DNA of 64,000 bases from Asticcacaulis sp. SL142 (GTDB lineage Bacteria; Pseudomonadota; Alphaproteobacteria; Caulobacterales; Caulobacteraceae): assembly GCF_026625745.1 (NCBI RefSeq), contig NZ_CP113061.1, forward strand, positions 2,877,501 through 2,941,500, in the 5' to 3' direction. Numbering within the stretch: the stretch's first letter is position 1; every line of letters starts with the position of its first letter. Made by a program: the position numbers and the translations under genes. Positions 14,621 to 24,403 of the stretch are shown piece by piece. The notes beneath the pieces were generated by a model. It was not told the DNA's origin. It searched no databases and saw only the letters and a list, made by a program, of their open reading frames with translations.

Positions 14621-17600
14621 TTAGCGTTGCAGATTTTTCGGGGCAGGCATGATCTCCAGCGGCACCCCGCCGCGGGCGGTACGCAGATTGACCAGCTTTA
14701 CCGGCTCCAGAGCATTCTCAGCTTTTCCGTCGGTTGTCACGGCAAAGCTGATGGTATTTTCGCCATTGGGGTTGAGGATACCCGGCGGGATAACAAAGGT
14801 GCGCTGCGGGCCGATATTGGCGATGAACTGACCCATGTTCCAGCCGTTGACGAAGATCAGGGCGCGATTGGTGCGATCTGAGCGGGGCTTTGTCGTATCG
14901 CCAAAGGCCAGACCCAGTTGCACGTCATGATCCTTGGGCAGATCGAGGTTAAAGGTCGTGCTCAGCCAATAGGTGCCGGGCGCGGGTGGGGCCGCGGTGG
15001 GGCTGGCCTTATCCCAATCAGCCTTTTTGCCGGGCAGATACCAGCCTTCGCGCTCACCATATAGGCCGCCATTGTTCATTGGGCCGCGCACCAGATCAGC
15101 GATCTTTTCGCCGCCCTTATTGCCCTGAATCCGCCAGTCGATCGGCACGGCAAAGCGGTTGCCGCCCTTTGAGGTCAGGGACGCTGAAATCAGGCCGCGC
15201 GCTTCGCGGTGATAATCATCGGCCATCAGGTTCCAGTTGTGCGAATTGTTGCGCACCATGACCGCAATAACATGCTTGCCCGGCGTCAGGTCGGGTAGTG
15301 TGAATTTCACGCTGTCGGTGGTTTCGGGGAAGGAGCGACCGGTATCCATTTCATCCTGACCGACGAACTTGCCGTCGATCCAGACCTGAATCATGCCGGC
15401 GCCACCGCCGCCGTAGAACAGCTCAAGCTGATCATTTTTGACATCGGTAAGGTCGATATGGCCGCGATACCAGACATCGCCGTGGTGGAAGCCGTAGTCG
15501 CTCATGCTGAGCGTCGGTTGACCGCGCTCCGGCGTCGTCCAGGTCTGGGCGGCGGAGGGGCGGGTATCGGCTTTGAACCAGGTGCTGTCATCGAAACCGG
15601 GCTGGGCTTCGGGCGAGTCCATGCGGCGGGACCATTCGACGGTCGCCAGATCAGGCAAGGTTACGGTATCCGGCCCGCGCACGTTTGAGGTCTTATAGCT
15701 GCCATCAGGTTGGGCGGTCAGGGTCAGGGCCTCACCATTAAAGGTGGCGGCGTTGACGGCGGGGCCCCAGATCTCAAAAGCGCTGTCCGCCGATGTATCG
15801 CCGGTCAGGTTGAGCATGCCGCCGTCGATTTTCGCGGTGCGCACAAGGGCAGGCGTGTGTTGCAGCACGGTGCCCTGAGCGGTGTCCTGCCGCCACATAT
15901 TGAAGCTGGTCGTCTCATCGGCCAGCAACAGCAGCAGCGGGGGACGACCGCCGCCGGAGATACGCACGCGGGTCAGGCCGTCATGGGTGTAGTTGAGCTT
16001 GAGGTCACCCTTGCGGGCATCAAACTTCGACGTGACCTTGCCCGACAGAACCTCAACCTTGGGCGCGGAGGTATAGCGCAGGACGGTTTCGCCGTCCTCA
16101 AGGTTGCGGCCATGCAGCAGGGCGATATCCTGTTCACCGTTTTTGAAGTGGGTCTGGATTTCGGAGTTGGAATAGACGAGGTGTTGACGCTCCATCGCAT
16201 AAGACGCCAGCAGCATCTTGGCATCCTGACCATTGACGCGCACCGGAATTTTGTAGGTGCCGTCCTTGGTGGTCACGTCAAACGTGCCGCGATCATCGGT
16301 GATGGCATCCGACGGATTATGAACCGCAAACAGGATATGCGTCTTCAGCGTCGGATTGACGTTGTGATAGACCTTAAGTTTATCGTTCGAGATCTTAAGC
16401 ACCGGCCCCTTGTCCATTTCGGCAAGTGCTGCCTCAGCCGCCTGAACGAACATGCCCTGTTGTTTCAAGGCATAGGCTTTTTCTCGCAGGCCGCGGTCTT
16501 CGGAAATGGCCGCGCCATAGTCGTAGGAAGTATAGACCACCGGCCCGGCCAGCCAGCCCCAGGACGTACCGCCGAACGTCATATAGACGTTATGGATCGA
16601 AATGCCGTTGATCAGGTTGGTGCCGTAGAACACCCGCTGATAACCCTTACCCTGACGCTGAGACGTGCAGTCGTAGGTGCCGTTTGAGCCCCAGTAGTCG
16701 AACCAGCCGCCGCCCAGTTCGGCGGCAAAACCGGGTGTCTTGGGTGAGGACAACGCGCCGATCTTGGGCGGGGTCGTGCCATACATGCCCCAATCCGGGG
16801 CTTTGTTCGGGCCGGACGCGTCGGCATGGACATTACAGGTGCCGCCGGGATAGCCATCAAAGGCATAGATGTCGGTTGGTCCCGGATTGGCCCACGGTGC
16901 GGTCGAATCCTTGGGCGTCCAGTCGGGCAGACGGCCGGCGGCATTATGGAAGAACGGCACGGTGATGCCATCGGCGCGCGCTTTTTTGGCCAGATGCTCC
17001 ATCTGACGTACGTGCTTAGGCTCGACCTTGCCCAGTTCGTTCTCAAGCTGATAGGCGATAACCGTGCCGCCGCCATTGGTGACCTGATAGCGGGCGATGA
17101 TGGCGTTGATCTGGGTCATCCACTCATCGGTGGCGGCCAGATAGAGCGGGTCATCGGTGCGGGCTTCGGCGCGCTGCCGCAGCATCCAGCCGGGATAGCC
17201 GCCACCGGTCAGTTCAGCGTTCACATAGGGGCCGGTACGGGCAATAACGTACATGCCCTCTTCCTTGGCGATTTGCAGGGCGCGTTCGACATTGCGGATG
17301 CCGGAGAAGTCATAAACACCCGGCGAAGGCGAGTGGTAACCCCAGTCGAAATAGAAGGCGACACCGTTAAAGCCCGACGCTTTCATCTTTTGGATGACAT
17401 CGCGCCACAAAGATGGGTTCGGCAGGCGGAACGGATGGATTTCGCCCGACCAGACCATGATACGCTCGCCATCAATCATCAGGGAGTTCTTATCCCAGGT
17501 GATTGTTTTACCTGCATCTTGCGGTTTGGTGGCTTCGGCAAAGGCCTTAGGGTCTTCAGACAGGACGGTGAAATGACGCACCACGCCCGACACGCCGCCG

Positions 17601-18517
17601 ATTTCTTTTTTCGGGGTCCAGGTCTTGAAGCCGTCGTGGCTGTCGGAATACCAATAATGCTTGGTGATATAGTCGTCGAAATAGATGCGGTAACCACCAT
17701 TTGGCAGCTTCACCAGCGCCTGACCCTCGCGCCAGCTACCCCAACCAGCCCAGTCGCCGGTCTTTTCCAGCTTCCACGGCCCCAGCAGGGATTTAGCGGT
17801 CGCCAGTTCGATAAACTTGGTCGTCTCGTTCTTGACAAACGCCGTATAGCCGCCGTCGGTCGAGACTACAAACGTGTCGATAAAATTGCCTTGCAGGCCC
17901 TGCATCGGCTTGGGGGCGGACCATTGGCTGAAATCGCCATTGGGTTCGATCACATAGGCCCCGAACGGGCCTTTGGTGCCGCCTTTTGACAGGGAGACGA
18001 CCACTTTCAGCGAGCCGTCCTTGTCGCGGAACCATTCCGGTGCCCAGGTATTTGTCACGTCGGTAAGGGTGACCTTGACTTCGCGCACCAGTTGCCAGTC
18101 GCGCAGGTCTTTCGAGCGGGCAATCCCAAAATCAGAGCCATTCCAGTCGGTCGTGTAGACGATGTAGTAATAGCCGTCTGAATGACGAATGATCGACGGG
18201 TCGCGCAGCAGGCGCTTTTCGGGGGTATAGACCTCGGACGCCAGCGTATTGAAGGTGATGCCATCAGGCGAGGTAAACAGGCTGAGCGTGTTCTGCGACG
18301 TCGCCATAAAGCTCGACATTATAAAGACGGGTGCGTCTTTTGCGGCATTTTGGGCGGCATTCTGAGCCGCAGCTTTTTGGGCGTCAGACGCCTGCGGGAT
18401 GCCCAGTTCCTGCGCAAATGACCCAAAGGCCAGCGTTCCCATAAGCGCCGTCAGGAGGCCGATTTGCGAAACACGCGAAAGGGCTGCACGTTTGCGCAGC
18501 GACTTGGGGTAGGGCAT
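14621..18517 (-). CDS. Exported two-domain glycosidase: GH43-like N-terminus fused to GH35 beta-galactosidase
   Basis: A 1298-residue secreted enzyme with an N-terminal signal peptide (cleavage probably near residue 35). Residues about 62-325 form a GH43-like five-blade propeller with RDPSIIRHSDGYYYIVYT (Asp base near 106), NTWAPEWF and YRIYFDDY. Residues from about 344 form a GH35 beta-galactosidase: DGERIMVWSGEIHPFRLP, GPYVNAELTGGGYPGW, acid/base Glu about 494 in YQLENELG, nucleophile Glu about 600 in FAAELGGGWFDYWG. C-terminal beta-sandwich domains follow, including a jelly-roll with YRGHIDLTD and a final NGWNMGQF. Most likely it trims galactan or arabinogalactan side chains of rhamnogalacturonan-I. 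ATG 18517 has AGGA upstream. First gene of the minus-strand operon. Confidence 0.88.
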   Translation of the reverse strand: MPYPKSLRKRAALSRVSQIGLLTALMGTLAFGSFAQELGIPQASDAQKAAAQNAAQNAAKDAPVFIMSSFMATSQNTLSLFTSPDGITFNTLASEVYTPEKRLLRDPSIIRHSDGYYYIVYTTDWNGSDFGIARSKDLRDWQLVREVKVTLTDVTNTWAPEWFRDKDGSLKVVVSLSKGGTKGPFGAYVIEPNGDFSQWSAPKPMQGLQGNFIDTFVVSTDGGYTAFVKNETTKFIELATAKSLLGPWKLEKTGDWAGWGSWREGQALVKLPNGGYRIYFDDYITKHYWYSDSHDGFKTWTPKKEIGGVSGVVRHFTVLSEDPKAFAEATKPQDAGKTITWDKNSLMIDGERIMVWSGEIHPFRLPNPSLWRDVIQKMKASGFNGVAFYFDWGYHSPSPGVYDFSGIRNVERALQIAKEEGMYVIARTGPYVNAELTGGGYPGWMLRQRAEARTDDPLYLAATDEWMTQINAIIARYQVTNGGGTVIAYQLENELGKVEPKHVRQMEHLAKKARADGITVPFFHNAAGRLPDWTPKDSTAPWANPGPTDIYAFDGYPGGTCNVHADASGPNKAPDWGMYGTTPPKIGALSSPKTPGFAAELGGGWFDYWGSNGTYDCTSQRQGKGYQRVFYGTNLINGISIHNVYMTFGGTSWGWLAGPVVYTSYDYGAAISEDRGLREKAYALKQQGMFVQAAEAALAEMDKGPVLKISNDKLKVYHNVNPTLKTHILFAVHNPSDAITDDRGTFDVTTKDGTYKIPVRVNGQDAKMLLASYAMERQHLVYSNSEIQTHFKNGEQDIALLHGRNLEDGETVLRYTSAPKVEVLSGKVTSKFDARKGDLKLNYTHDGLTRVRISGGGRPPLLLLLADETTSFNMWRQDTAQGTVLQHTPALVRTAKIDGGMLNLTGDTSADSAFEIWGPAVNAATFNGEALTLTAQPDGSYKTSNVRGPDTVTLPDLATVEWSRRMDSPEAQPGFDDSTWFKADTRPSAAQTWTTPERGQPTLSMSDYGFHHGDVWYRGHIDLTDVKNDQLELFYGGGGAGMIQVWIDGKFVGQDEMDTGRSFPETTDSVKFTLPDLTPGKHVIAVMVRNNSHNWNLMADDYHREARGLISASLTSKGGNRFAVPIDWRIQGNKGGEKIADLVRGPMNNGGLYGEREGWYLPGKKADWDKASPTAAPPAPGTYWLSTTFNLDLPKDHDVQLGLAFGDTTKPRSDRTNRALIFVNGWNMGQFIANIGPQRTFVIPPGILNPNGENTISFAVTTDGKAENALEPVKLVNLRTARGGVPLEIMPAPKNLQR

Positions 18518-18632
18518 TTAGAGTCCTCTGTGACTTAGGTTTCCTCATGCGACGGGCCGGAGATTACGAAACCTATGGGTCTTAAGCGCCCACGCCAATC
18601 CTGCCGGTCGTCAATTCATCTATTAAGATGAC

Positions 18633-18654
18633 ATTGACTAATGATCATATCAAT
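18633..18654. promoter_or_regulatory. Inverted repeat in the divergent GH43-GH35 / CE12 promoter region
   Basis: ATTGA (18633-18637) and TCAAT (18650-18654) flank an inner TGATCA palindrome (18642-18647). ATGATCA also occurs at 18712 and at 29283 upstream of the TonB receptor. It is a possible shared operator for a local regulator such as the DeoR protein. Confidence 0.3.
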
Positions 18655-18711
18655 GAAAAAATATCATAAACGAGCATCTTAGTGCTGAAATCAGGGCGGA
18701 ATTTCATAATT

Positions 18712-20049
18712 ATGATCAAAAATAATCAAAAAAATGGGACTAAAGCGCTGTGGACGGCGCTGATGCTGAGTGCCGGGATTGTGGCCATATCCTCTGGTGC
18801 AGTATTGGCTCAAGGTGCCACGGCCCCTGTGAGCGCGCCCGCCGTCAGCTATAAATTCACCCTCGATCCGGCCGTTAAAGGTGGCGCTGATGCGGTTAGT
18901 CTGACCCCGGCGCAGACCTATGATGACACTAAAGGCTATGGCTTCACCAATACCAAAGACGGCAATGAGCAGGCGTTGGCGGTCAAGGTCGCCCCCGGTG
19001 ATTACCGTGTGCGCGTGACCTTAGGCAACAAAAAGGCCGCCAGCCGCACCTCGATCTGGGCCGAGGATCGCCGCCTGATGATGGCGCCCGTCACTCTGAA
19101 AAAAGGCGAGTTCAAAACCGTCGAATTTATAGTCAATGTCCGCAATGCGTCACTGGCAACCTCTGAGCAGGACGCAGCGAAGGCCCCCAAGGTTGGGTTG
19201 CGCGGTGATGAAGCAACCGAAAGCCGTACCTGGGACGATAAGCTGACGGTGGCGTTTTCCGGCAGTGCGCCAGCCGTACAGGCCGTCGAAATCGCGCCCG
19301 CAAGCGCACGCCGTCTCTTTATGGCCGGGGACTCCACCGTCACCGATCAGGGCGGGACGGACTATGCGTCGTGGGGGCAGATGCTGCCGCGGTTTTTGCA
19401 AGCCGACGTATCGGTCGCCAACCATGCCCGGTCGGGCGAGACCATGAAATCGTTCGTCACGAGCCTGCGCTGGGATAAGCTGCTGAGTGAGGCGCGGGCA
19501 GGGGACGTGCTGCTGATCCAGTTCGGCCATAACGACCAGAAAAAACAATGGCCGCGCACCTATGTCAGCGCTGAGCAGTCCTATCCGGCGTGGTTGAAAG
19601 CTTTCGCATCCGATGCGCAGGCGCACGGTATGAAGGTCGTGCTAATCTCGCCGGTCTCGCGCCGGACGTTCAAGGACGGCAAGATCACCAATACCCTGGC
19701 TGGTTATGACGATGCGGTGCGTAAAGTCGCTGCCGAGCTAAATGTTGCGTTTATCGATCTGACCGCCAAAACGGCGACATTCTATGAGGCGTTAGGGCCG
19801 CAGGTCAGTCCGCAGGCGTTTGGTAATGGCGGCAAGGACGGCACGCACCACAATGCTTATGGAGCGTTTGTGATAGCAAACTTAGTTGCGCAGACGATCA
19901 CCGACCCACAGAGCGGACTTGACCTCAAGGCTGCGCCCGATTTTGTGGCCTTTGATCCGTCAAAACCGGCTGACCCGCAAAATTTTGAACTTAAACCCAC
20001 CGACTGGCCCGTCATGCGCGACGTCGTCACCAAAATCTCAGGGAACTAA
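18712..20049 (+). CDS. Rhamnogalacturonan acetylesterase-like SGNH hydrolase (CE12 type)
   Basis: An exported esterase of 445 residues that would remove acetyl groups from rhamnogalacturonan so lyases can act. It has a signal peptide ([20 protein letters not shown]). An N-terminal beta domain (about 40-200) precedes the SGNH domain: block [14 protein letters not shown] with the nucleophilic Ser, [13 protein letters not shown], block [13 protein letters not shown], and block [11 protein letters not shown] with catalytic Asp and His. Start ATG 18712 is chosen over GTG 18682 because it leads straight into the signal peptide. It is followed after one base by rhaM. The B. subtilis homologue group (RhgT/YxiM) sits in comparable pectin loci. 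Confidence 0.87.
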   Translation: MIKNNQKNGTKALWTALMLSAGIVAISSGAVLAQGATAPVSAPAVSYKFTLDPAVKGGADAVSLTPAQTYDDTKGYGFTNTKDGNEQALAVKVAPGDYRVRVTLGNKKAASRTSIWAEDRRLMMAPVTLKKGEFKTVEFIVNVRNASLATSEQDAAKAPKVGLRGDEATESRTWDDKLTVAFSGSAPAVQAVEIAPASARRLFMAGDSTVTDQGGTDYASWGQMLPRFLQADVSVANHARSGETMKSFVTSLRWDKLLSEARAGDVLLIQFGHNDQKKQWPRTYVSAEQSYPAWLKAFASDAQAHGMKVVLISPVSRRTFKDGKITNTLAGYDDAVRKVAAELNVAFIDLTAKTATFYEALGPQVSPQAFGNGGKDGTHHNAYGAFVIANLVAQTITDPQSGLDLKAAPDFVAFDPSKPADPQNFELKPTDWPVMRDVVTKISGN

Positions 20050-20050
20050 G

Positions 20051-20368
20051 ATGACCCAAATTCACGGTTTTAAAATGCAGCTTAAGCCCGGCTTTGAGGC
20101 TGAGTACCAAAAGCGCCACGATGAAATCTGGCCGGAACTGTCTGACCTTTTGCATCAGGCGGGCGTGTCGGACTATTCGATCTTTCTCGATCCGGAGACG
20201 CTGACCCTGTTTGGGGTTCTGAAACGCACCGACGATCACACTATGGCCGACTTGCCCAGCCTGCCCATCATGAAAAAATGGTGGGCCTATATGGCCGATA
20301 TTATGGACACTAACCCGGACAATTCGCCGGTCGCCAAAGATCTCAAGCACGTTTTCTATATGGCATAA
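20051..20368 (+). CDS. rhaM: L-rhamnose mutarotase
   Basis: A 105-residue ferredoxin-like-fold protein that interconverts alpha and beta anomers of L-rhamnose, feeding the anomer needed by isomerase or dehydrogenase. It has the family pattern: [24 protein letters not shown] with the catalytic His, [16 protein letters not shown], and the aromatic end [20 protein letters not shown]. Full length for the family. The ATG at 20051 directly follows the esterase stop, so the genes are translationally coupled. A strong bidirectional terminator follows. Confidence 0.94.
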   Translation: MTQIHGFKMQLKPGFEAEYQKRHDEIWPELSDLLHQAGVSDYSIFLDPETLTLFGVLKRTDDHTMADLPSLPIMKKWWAYMADIMDTNPDNSPVAKDLKHVFYMA

Positions 20369-20371
20369 GTT

Positions 20372-20399
20372 AAAAACCCCGGCTTTCACCGGGGTTTTT
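20372..20399. terminator. Bidirectional terminator between rhaM and the DeoR gene
   Basis: AAAAACCCCGG pairs with CCGGGGTTTTT around CTTTCA, with A- and T-runs on the two sides, serving both convergent genes. Confidence 0.9.
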
Positions 20400-20401
20400 G
20401 C

Positions 20402-21223
20402 TTATTGATCTTCTGGAAGTACGTCAACGACGCGGACGTCGATGCCGGCATCTTCAAGCCATAGCTTATCGCGGGTGCTCAGGCCGGAATCGGTGATCAA
20501 AATATCGATCTCCGTCAAAGGGCACACTGACAATGACGCGGGCGCATTGATCTTTGATGAGTCGGCCAGCACGACGACCTGCTGGGCGCGCTCAATCAGG
20601 CGGCGCTCTGACTGTACCAGCAGGGTGTCGGTCTGCATCAGGCCGTTGGGCGTGATCGCCTGCGCGCCGATGAACATGCGCTGGGCCGCGAAGTTCTGCA
20701 GCATACCGTCCTCATAGGGGTTGAGGATAATGCGCTGCTCACGGAACAGTTCACCACCGGGCAGGGTAACCCGGATGCGGGTGCGATCCAGCAGGCTTTG
20801 CAGGATCGGGATCGAGGTCGTCAGCACATTATAGCTGTCGTTCGGCATGATCGACGCCAGCATATAGGTGGTCGTACCGCCGTCGATGATCATCGACATG
20901 CCGGGCTTCAGCAGGTCAAGCGCGGCGCGGGCAATGGCCTTTTTCGCGGGCGCATAATGGATTACGCTCTCGAAAAACGGCGCCTGACCGGTCAGGCTGT
21001 TGCGGCGGTCGTCGCTGGTGACTTTAAGGCCGATATGGGCGCCTTCGATACGCATGGCCCCGCCACGGACGCGCAGCAAATGACCCAGTTCATGCAGTTC
21101 GTTCAGATCGCGACGGATGGTGGCGGGTGAGGCCCCAAGCTTCGCCGTCAATTCATCGACAGAGGTGACCCGGTCATGATTAAGCTCATCAATGATCAGT
21201 TTCCAGCGATCCTGAAAATGCAT
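20402..21223 (-). CDS. DeoR-family transcriptional regulator
   Basis: A 273-residue repressor of the DeoR/GlpR family. The N-terminal HTH is clear (VDELTAKLGASPATIRRDLNEL, with L-RVRGGA following), then the phosphosugar-binding-like domain with KKAIARAALDLLKPGMSMIIDGGTTT, VTLPGGELF and VVVLADSSKI. ATG 21223 has GGGGAC upstream; the 45-residue upstream extension is non-family. Rhizobial rhamnose loci also use a DeoR-type regulator, so this is likely the local controller of the rhamnose kinase/isomerase and pectin genes. The effector is not visible from sequence. Confidence 0.88.
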   Translation of the reverse strand: MHFQDRWKLIIDELNHDRVTSVDELTAKLGASPATIRRDLNELHELGHLLRVRGGAMRIEGAHIGLKVTSDDRRNSLTGQAPFFESVIHYAPAKKAIARAALDLLKPGMSMIIDGGTTTYMLASIMPNDSYNVLTTSIPILQSLLDRTRIRVTLPGGELFREQRIILNPYEDGMLQNFAAQRMFIGAQAITPNGLMQTDTLLVQSERRLIERAQQVVVLADSSKINAPASLSVCPLTEIDILITDSGLSTRDKLWLEDAGIDVRVVDVLPEDQ

Positions 21224-21403
21224 GTACGGTTCGTCCCCTTGGTTTTTATTGTCCCGAACGGCGACGCAAAGCCTATGTGTCCAGACACGGACGGGAATCA
21301 TGATTAAAGATGATTGGATATTAAACAGGTTTTTCGCGCTTGTCGAATGTCTGTTCACAATATGGGACTCGCGGCACGTTTACGCCGCCACCTATGCGGC
21401 GAT

Positions 21404-22822
21404 CTATGCGGCTTTTCCCGTCTCCAGCAAGGCCTGAGACCACACCGAGCGGTACTTCAGAACCTCGTCCTTAAGCAGCGGGTCAATGCGCCGGTAATTG
21501 GGCGCAGGCGGGGTGGCCTCATGGTAATAGGCAATGGCTCCGGCCCCCAGGGTGACGCCGTTTGAGGTGTCATTGACATAGACCGGCGTGTTCCTCACCG
21601 AGGCGATCAGGGCGCACAGATGGGGATGACGGGCGGCCACCCCTTCGATCAGCAACGGACCGTCGGCATGGATCAGGTTCAGGCAGGTGTCGCTGACCAT
21701 GGCCAGATAAAGCTGGCCCAGAGCCGCACGATGGGCGGGCGTATCGACCTTGAGGCCGCGGATTTCACCACGCCTGCCTTGAAACGGCCCGCCGGCATCA
21801 TCGAAGCTGGGCAGGGCCAGAGCGTCGTCACGCATCACCGCCTGAGTGATCGCTGGATCGACATCAGTTGCGGTCATGCCGTGGGTGATCAGATCATAGG
21901 CCCGGCCACCCATAAAGCGGGAACAGGCGACCGGATTGCCGAACACATCGACCTTGGCCAGACAGTCGCGTTCGGCCTTAAGATCGCTGACCGAGATTTC
22001 GGGCGCCAGCGCAATGAACCATGTGCCGGTCGACAACATGGCGGGGGGAACAAATGACGGATCGCGGTGCTGACGCACAATAACCGAAGCCAGCGCCGCA
22101 TTGGTATCATGCAGCCCGACCAGCACCTTGCAGTCACGGCTTAACCCCGTGGCATCGGCAATGTCGGGGCGCAAAGGCCCGGCTTCGTCCCAGGCGTTTT
22201 TAAGCTCCGGGAAACGCTCAACCCAGCCCTGACGGATGGCCATGGACGAATAGGTTTTTTGTAAGGGTGCCCATAGGTCGGTGTGGCAACCCATTGAGGT
22301 CACTTCGGTGGTCAGCGCTCCGCTTAAGCGCCAGGTCCAGTATTGCGGATAGCTTAGTATCCAGCGCACCCGCTCGAAAAACTTCGGGTCTCTGCGGGCA
22401 TGCCAATAGATCTGGCAGCCCATGTTCAACCCGTTGGGCAGGCTGGGCGACAGGGTATGTGAGAAATGCGGGCGGATGGCATTATAGGCTTCGCGGTAAA
22501 GCTGCGGGATAGCGGCTTCGTAGTCCTGAATCGGTTGCAGCAACTGGCCGTCTTCGCTCAGGAAAGCGCAGGTCGCGCCGTGGGTGACCGGCACAATCCT
22601 GTCGATGTCGTAACGCACCGACAGTTCGCGCAACTGCCCTAAAAACCAGCTATGGAGGCGATCAACATCATAGGCGGCATAAAGATGCGCATGCAGGCGC
22701 GGCGTCACCACCCGGCGCTCACTAAGGATCTTACCTTCATGATTGATGAGGCTGACCTTGGCAAAGCTTTTGCCGATGTCCAACACGACGCAAACCGTGT
22801 CTTTTTGCCGGATGTCTCCCAA
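21404..22822 (-). CDS. FGGY-family carbohydrate kinase, probable L-rhamnulokinase-type
   Basis: A 472-residue sugar kinase of the FGGY family. Visible: ATP-site strand VVLDIGKSFAKVSLINHEGK, the sugar site WILSYPQYWTWRLSGALTTE, TSMGCHTDLWAP, the second phosphate motif VGLHDTNAALASV, STGTWFIAL, and the adenosine region EGVAARHPHLCALIAS with NGVTLGAGAIAYY. It is next to a rhamnose isomerase and DeoR regulator, as in rhizobial rhamnose loci, so it probably phosphorylates L-rhamnulose. It starts at TTG 22822 behind AAGAGG; no in-frame ATG exists upstream. No aldolase for the product is in the window. L-fuculokinase-like specificity is an alternative. Confidence 0.78.
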   Translation of the reverse strand: MGDIRQKDTVCVVLDIGKSFAKVSLINHEGKILSERRVVTPRLHAHLYAAYDVDRLHSWFLGQLRELSVRYDIDRIVPVTHGATCAFLSEDGQLLQPIQDYEAAIPQLYREAYNAIRPHFSHTLSPSLPNGLNMGCQIYWHARRDPKFFERVRWILSYPQYWTWRLSGALTTEVTSMGCHTDLWAPLQKTYSSMAIRQGWVERFPELKNAWDEAGPLRPDIADATGLSRDCKVLVGLHDTNAALASVIVRQHRDPSFVPPAMLSTGTWFIALAPEISVSDLKAERDCLAKVDVFGNPVACSRFMGGRAYDLITHGMTATDVDPAITQAVMRDDALALPSFDDAGGPFQGRRGEIRGLKVDTPAHRAALGQLYLAMVSDTCLNLIHADGPLLIEGVAARHPHLCALIASVRNTPVYVNDTSNGVTLGAGAIAYYHEATPPAPNYRRIDPLLKDEVLKYRSVWSQALLETGKAA

Positions 22823-22936
22823 CCTGTGGCCTCTTATCGTTTCCCGTTACCATCTTTTGTGTCACCGTTCTGCGACGGCTTAAGCCCCTCAGATTATAGT
22901 ATAGCCGCAAAGGGCGCAATCAACGCTGCGTGTTTA

Positions 22937-22952
22937 TGACAGTGAGGTGTCA
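22937..22952. promoter_or_regulatory. Inverted repeat in the divergent kinase/isomerase promoter
   Basis: TGACA (22937-22941) and TGTCA (22948-22952) flank GTGAGG in the 262-bp space between the divergent kinase and isomerase genes. It is a candidate operator only. Confidence 0.3.
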
Positions 22953-23084
22953 ATAAGCCGCCTCATGTTATATAAATACCATAGACATGAAAAAAGACTG
23001 ACAAACCGACCGGTTGCCGCCATAAGACGCGTGTAAAAAATGCGCACCCGTATGTGAAGCGGGATCAAAAGATGAGGCCAGGTC

Positions 23085-24392
23085 ATGAGGAACGTAGCGG
23101 CGACGCCTGCCATTGCCCCGGATCAGATAGACGCCAGCAATGCCCGTCTGGAGGCTGAGGCCGTCCGCGACTATGCGCATCTGGGTGAGCAGCTTGCGCG
23201 CCGGGGCGTGGATATCGAGGATATTCTGGCTGAAGTCATGGCGTTTAGCGTCGCGGTGCCAAGCTGGGGTTTGGGCACCGGCGGGACGCGCTTTGGCCGT
23301 TATCCGATTGCGGGCGGGCCGAATACTCTGTTTGAAAAGATCGAAGACTGCGCCGTCATCCAGCAATTGACCAAGGCCACGCCGCGTGTGTCGCTGCATT
23401 TTCCGTGGGATAAGGTCAAGGATTATAGTGAGCTGAAGGGTTTTGCGGCGGCGCAGGGCTTAAGCTTTGACGCGGTCAATTCCAACACCTTTCAGGATCA
23501 GGCGGGGCAGGCCCTGTCCTATAAGTTCGGCTCCCTGACCCATGCCGATGCGGCCACGCGCCAGCAGGCGATTGACCATAATCTGGAGTGCATCGAGACC
23601 GGCCGGAAACTGGGTGCAAAAGCCTTGACGGTCTGGGTTGGCGATGGTTCCAACTTCGCGGGCCAGAGCGATTTTACGCGTGCGCTGGAGCGTTATCTCG
23701 ACAGCATGGCTAAGGTTTATGCTGGTCTGCCTGATGACTGGCGGGTGTTTATGGAGCACAAACTCTATGAGCCAGCCTTTTATTCGACGGTGATTCAGGA
23801 CTGGGGCACATCGATTTTGTGCGCACAAAAACTTGGCCCCAAGGCGCAGTGCCTGGTCGATCTGGGCCACCATGCGCCGAATGTGAACATCGAAATGATC
23901 GTGGCGCGCCTGTCGCAGTTCGGTAAGCTGGGCGGGTTCCACTTCAACGATTCCAAATATGGCGATGACGATCTGGATGCCGGCTCGGTCAATCCGTTCC
24001 AGTTGTTTCTGGTGTTCAATGAACTGGTGGAAGCTAAAGGTCGCGATCCTCACGGGTTTGATCCGGCCTATATGCTGGATCAGTCGCACAATATCACCGA
24101 CCCGATCGAGAGCCTGATGATGTCGGTGGGGTCGATCCTGCAGGCTTTCACCAGGGCTCTGCTGATTGATCGTGTGACACTGCGCGGCTATCAGGACGGC
24201 AATGACCCGCTGATGGCCCATGCCACGCTGAAAGAGGCCTATGACACCGATGTGCGCCCAATCCTAAAAATGGGGCGCTTGCGGGCGGGGGCGGCCATCG
24301 ATCCGGTTGGGGTTTATCGGGCGTCAGGTTATCGGGCGCACAAAGCGCAGGTGCGTACCGTTCAGGGTGCCAGCGGTGGCGGGATAGTCTAA
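23085..24392 (+). CDS. rhaI: L-rhamnose isomerase (Pseudomonas stutzeri-type, RhaI)
   Basis: A 435-residue TIM-barrel metal-dependent isomerase converting L-rhamnose to L-rhamnulose. It belongs to the broad-specificity type rather than the E. coli RhaA type. Metal-site segments are seen in order: FMEHKLYEPAFYSTV (Glu), CLVDLGHHAPNVNIE (Asp, His), GGFHFNDSKYGDDDLDAGS (His, Asp), and DQSHNITDPIESLM. ATG 23085 has a GAGGCCAGG leader. It is divergent from the FGGY kinase and heads a plus-strand unit with the DUF1961 and PL22-like genes (11-bp gap to the next). It coexists with the dehydrogenase route at 2.8-10.6 kb, giving two possible fates for rhamnose. Confidence 0.88.
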   Translation: MRNVAATPAIAPDQIDASNARLEAEAVRDYAHLGEQLARRGVDIEDILAEVMAFSVAVPSWGLGTGGTRFGRYPIAGGPNTLFEKIEDCAVIQQLTKATPRVSLHFPWDKVKDYSELKGFAAAQGLSFDAVNSNTFQDQAGQALSYKFGSLTHADAATRQQAIDHNLECIETGRKLGAKALTVWVGDGSNFAGQSDFTRALERYLDSMAKVYAGLPDDWRVFMEHKLYEPAFYSTVIQDWGTSILCAQKLGPKAQCLVDLGHHAPNVNIEMIVARLSQFGKLGGFHFNDSKYGDDDLDAGSVNPFQLFLVFNELVEAKGRDPHGFDPAYMLDQSHNITDPIESLMMSVGSILQAFTRALLIDRVTLRGYQDGNDPLMAHATLKEAYDTDVRPILKMGRLRAGAAIDPVGVYRASGYRAHKAQVRTVQGASGGGIV

Positions 24393-24403
24393 GGGAGTAA
24401 GCT

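Noticed and set aside
16826-17989. 387-residue plus-strand ORF opposite the GH43-GH35 gene
   Set aside because: It is a mirror of a strongly supported enzyme gene; it has no family motif and is typical of antisense frames in GC-rich DNA.
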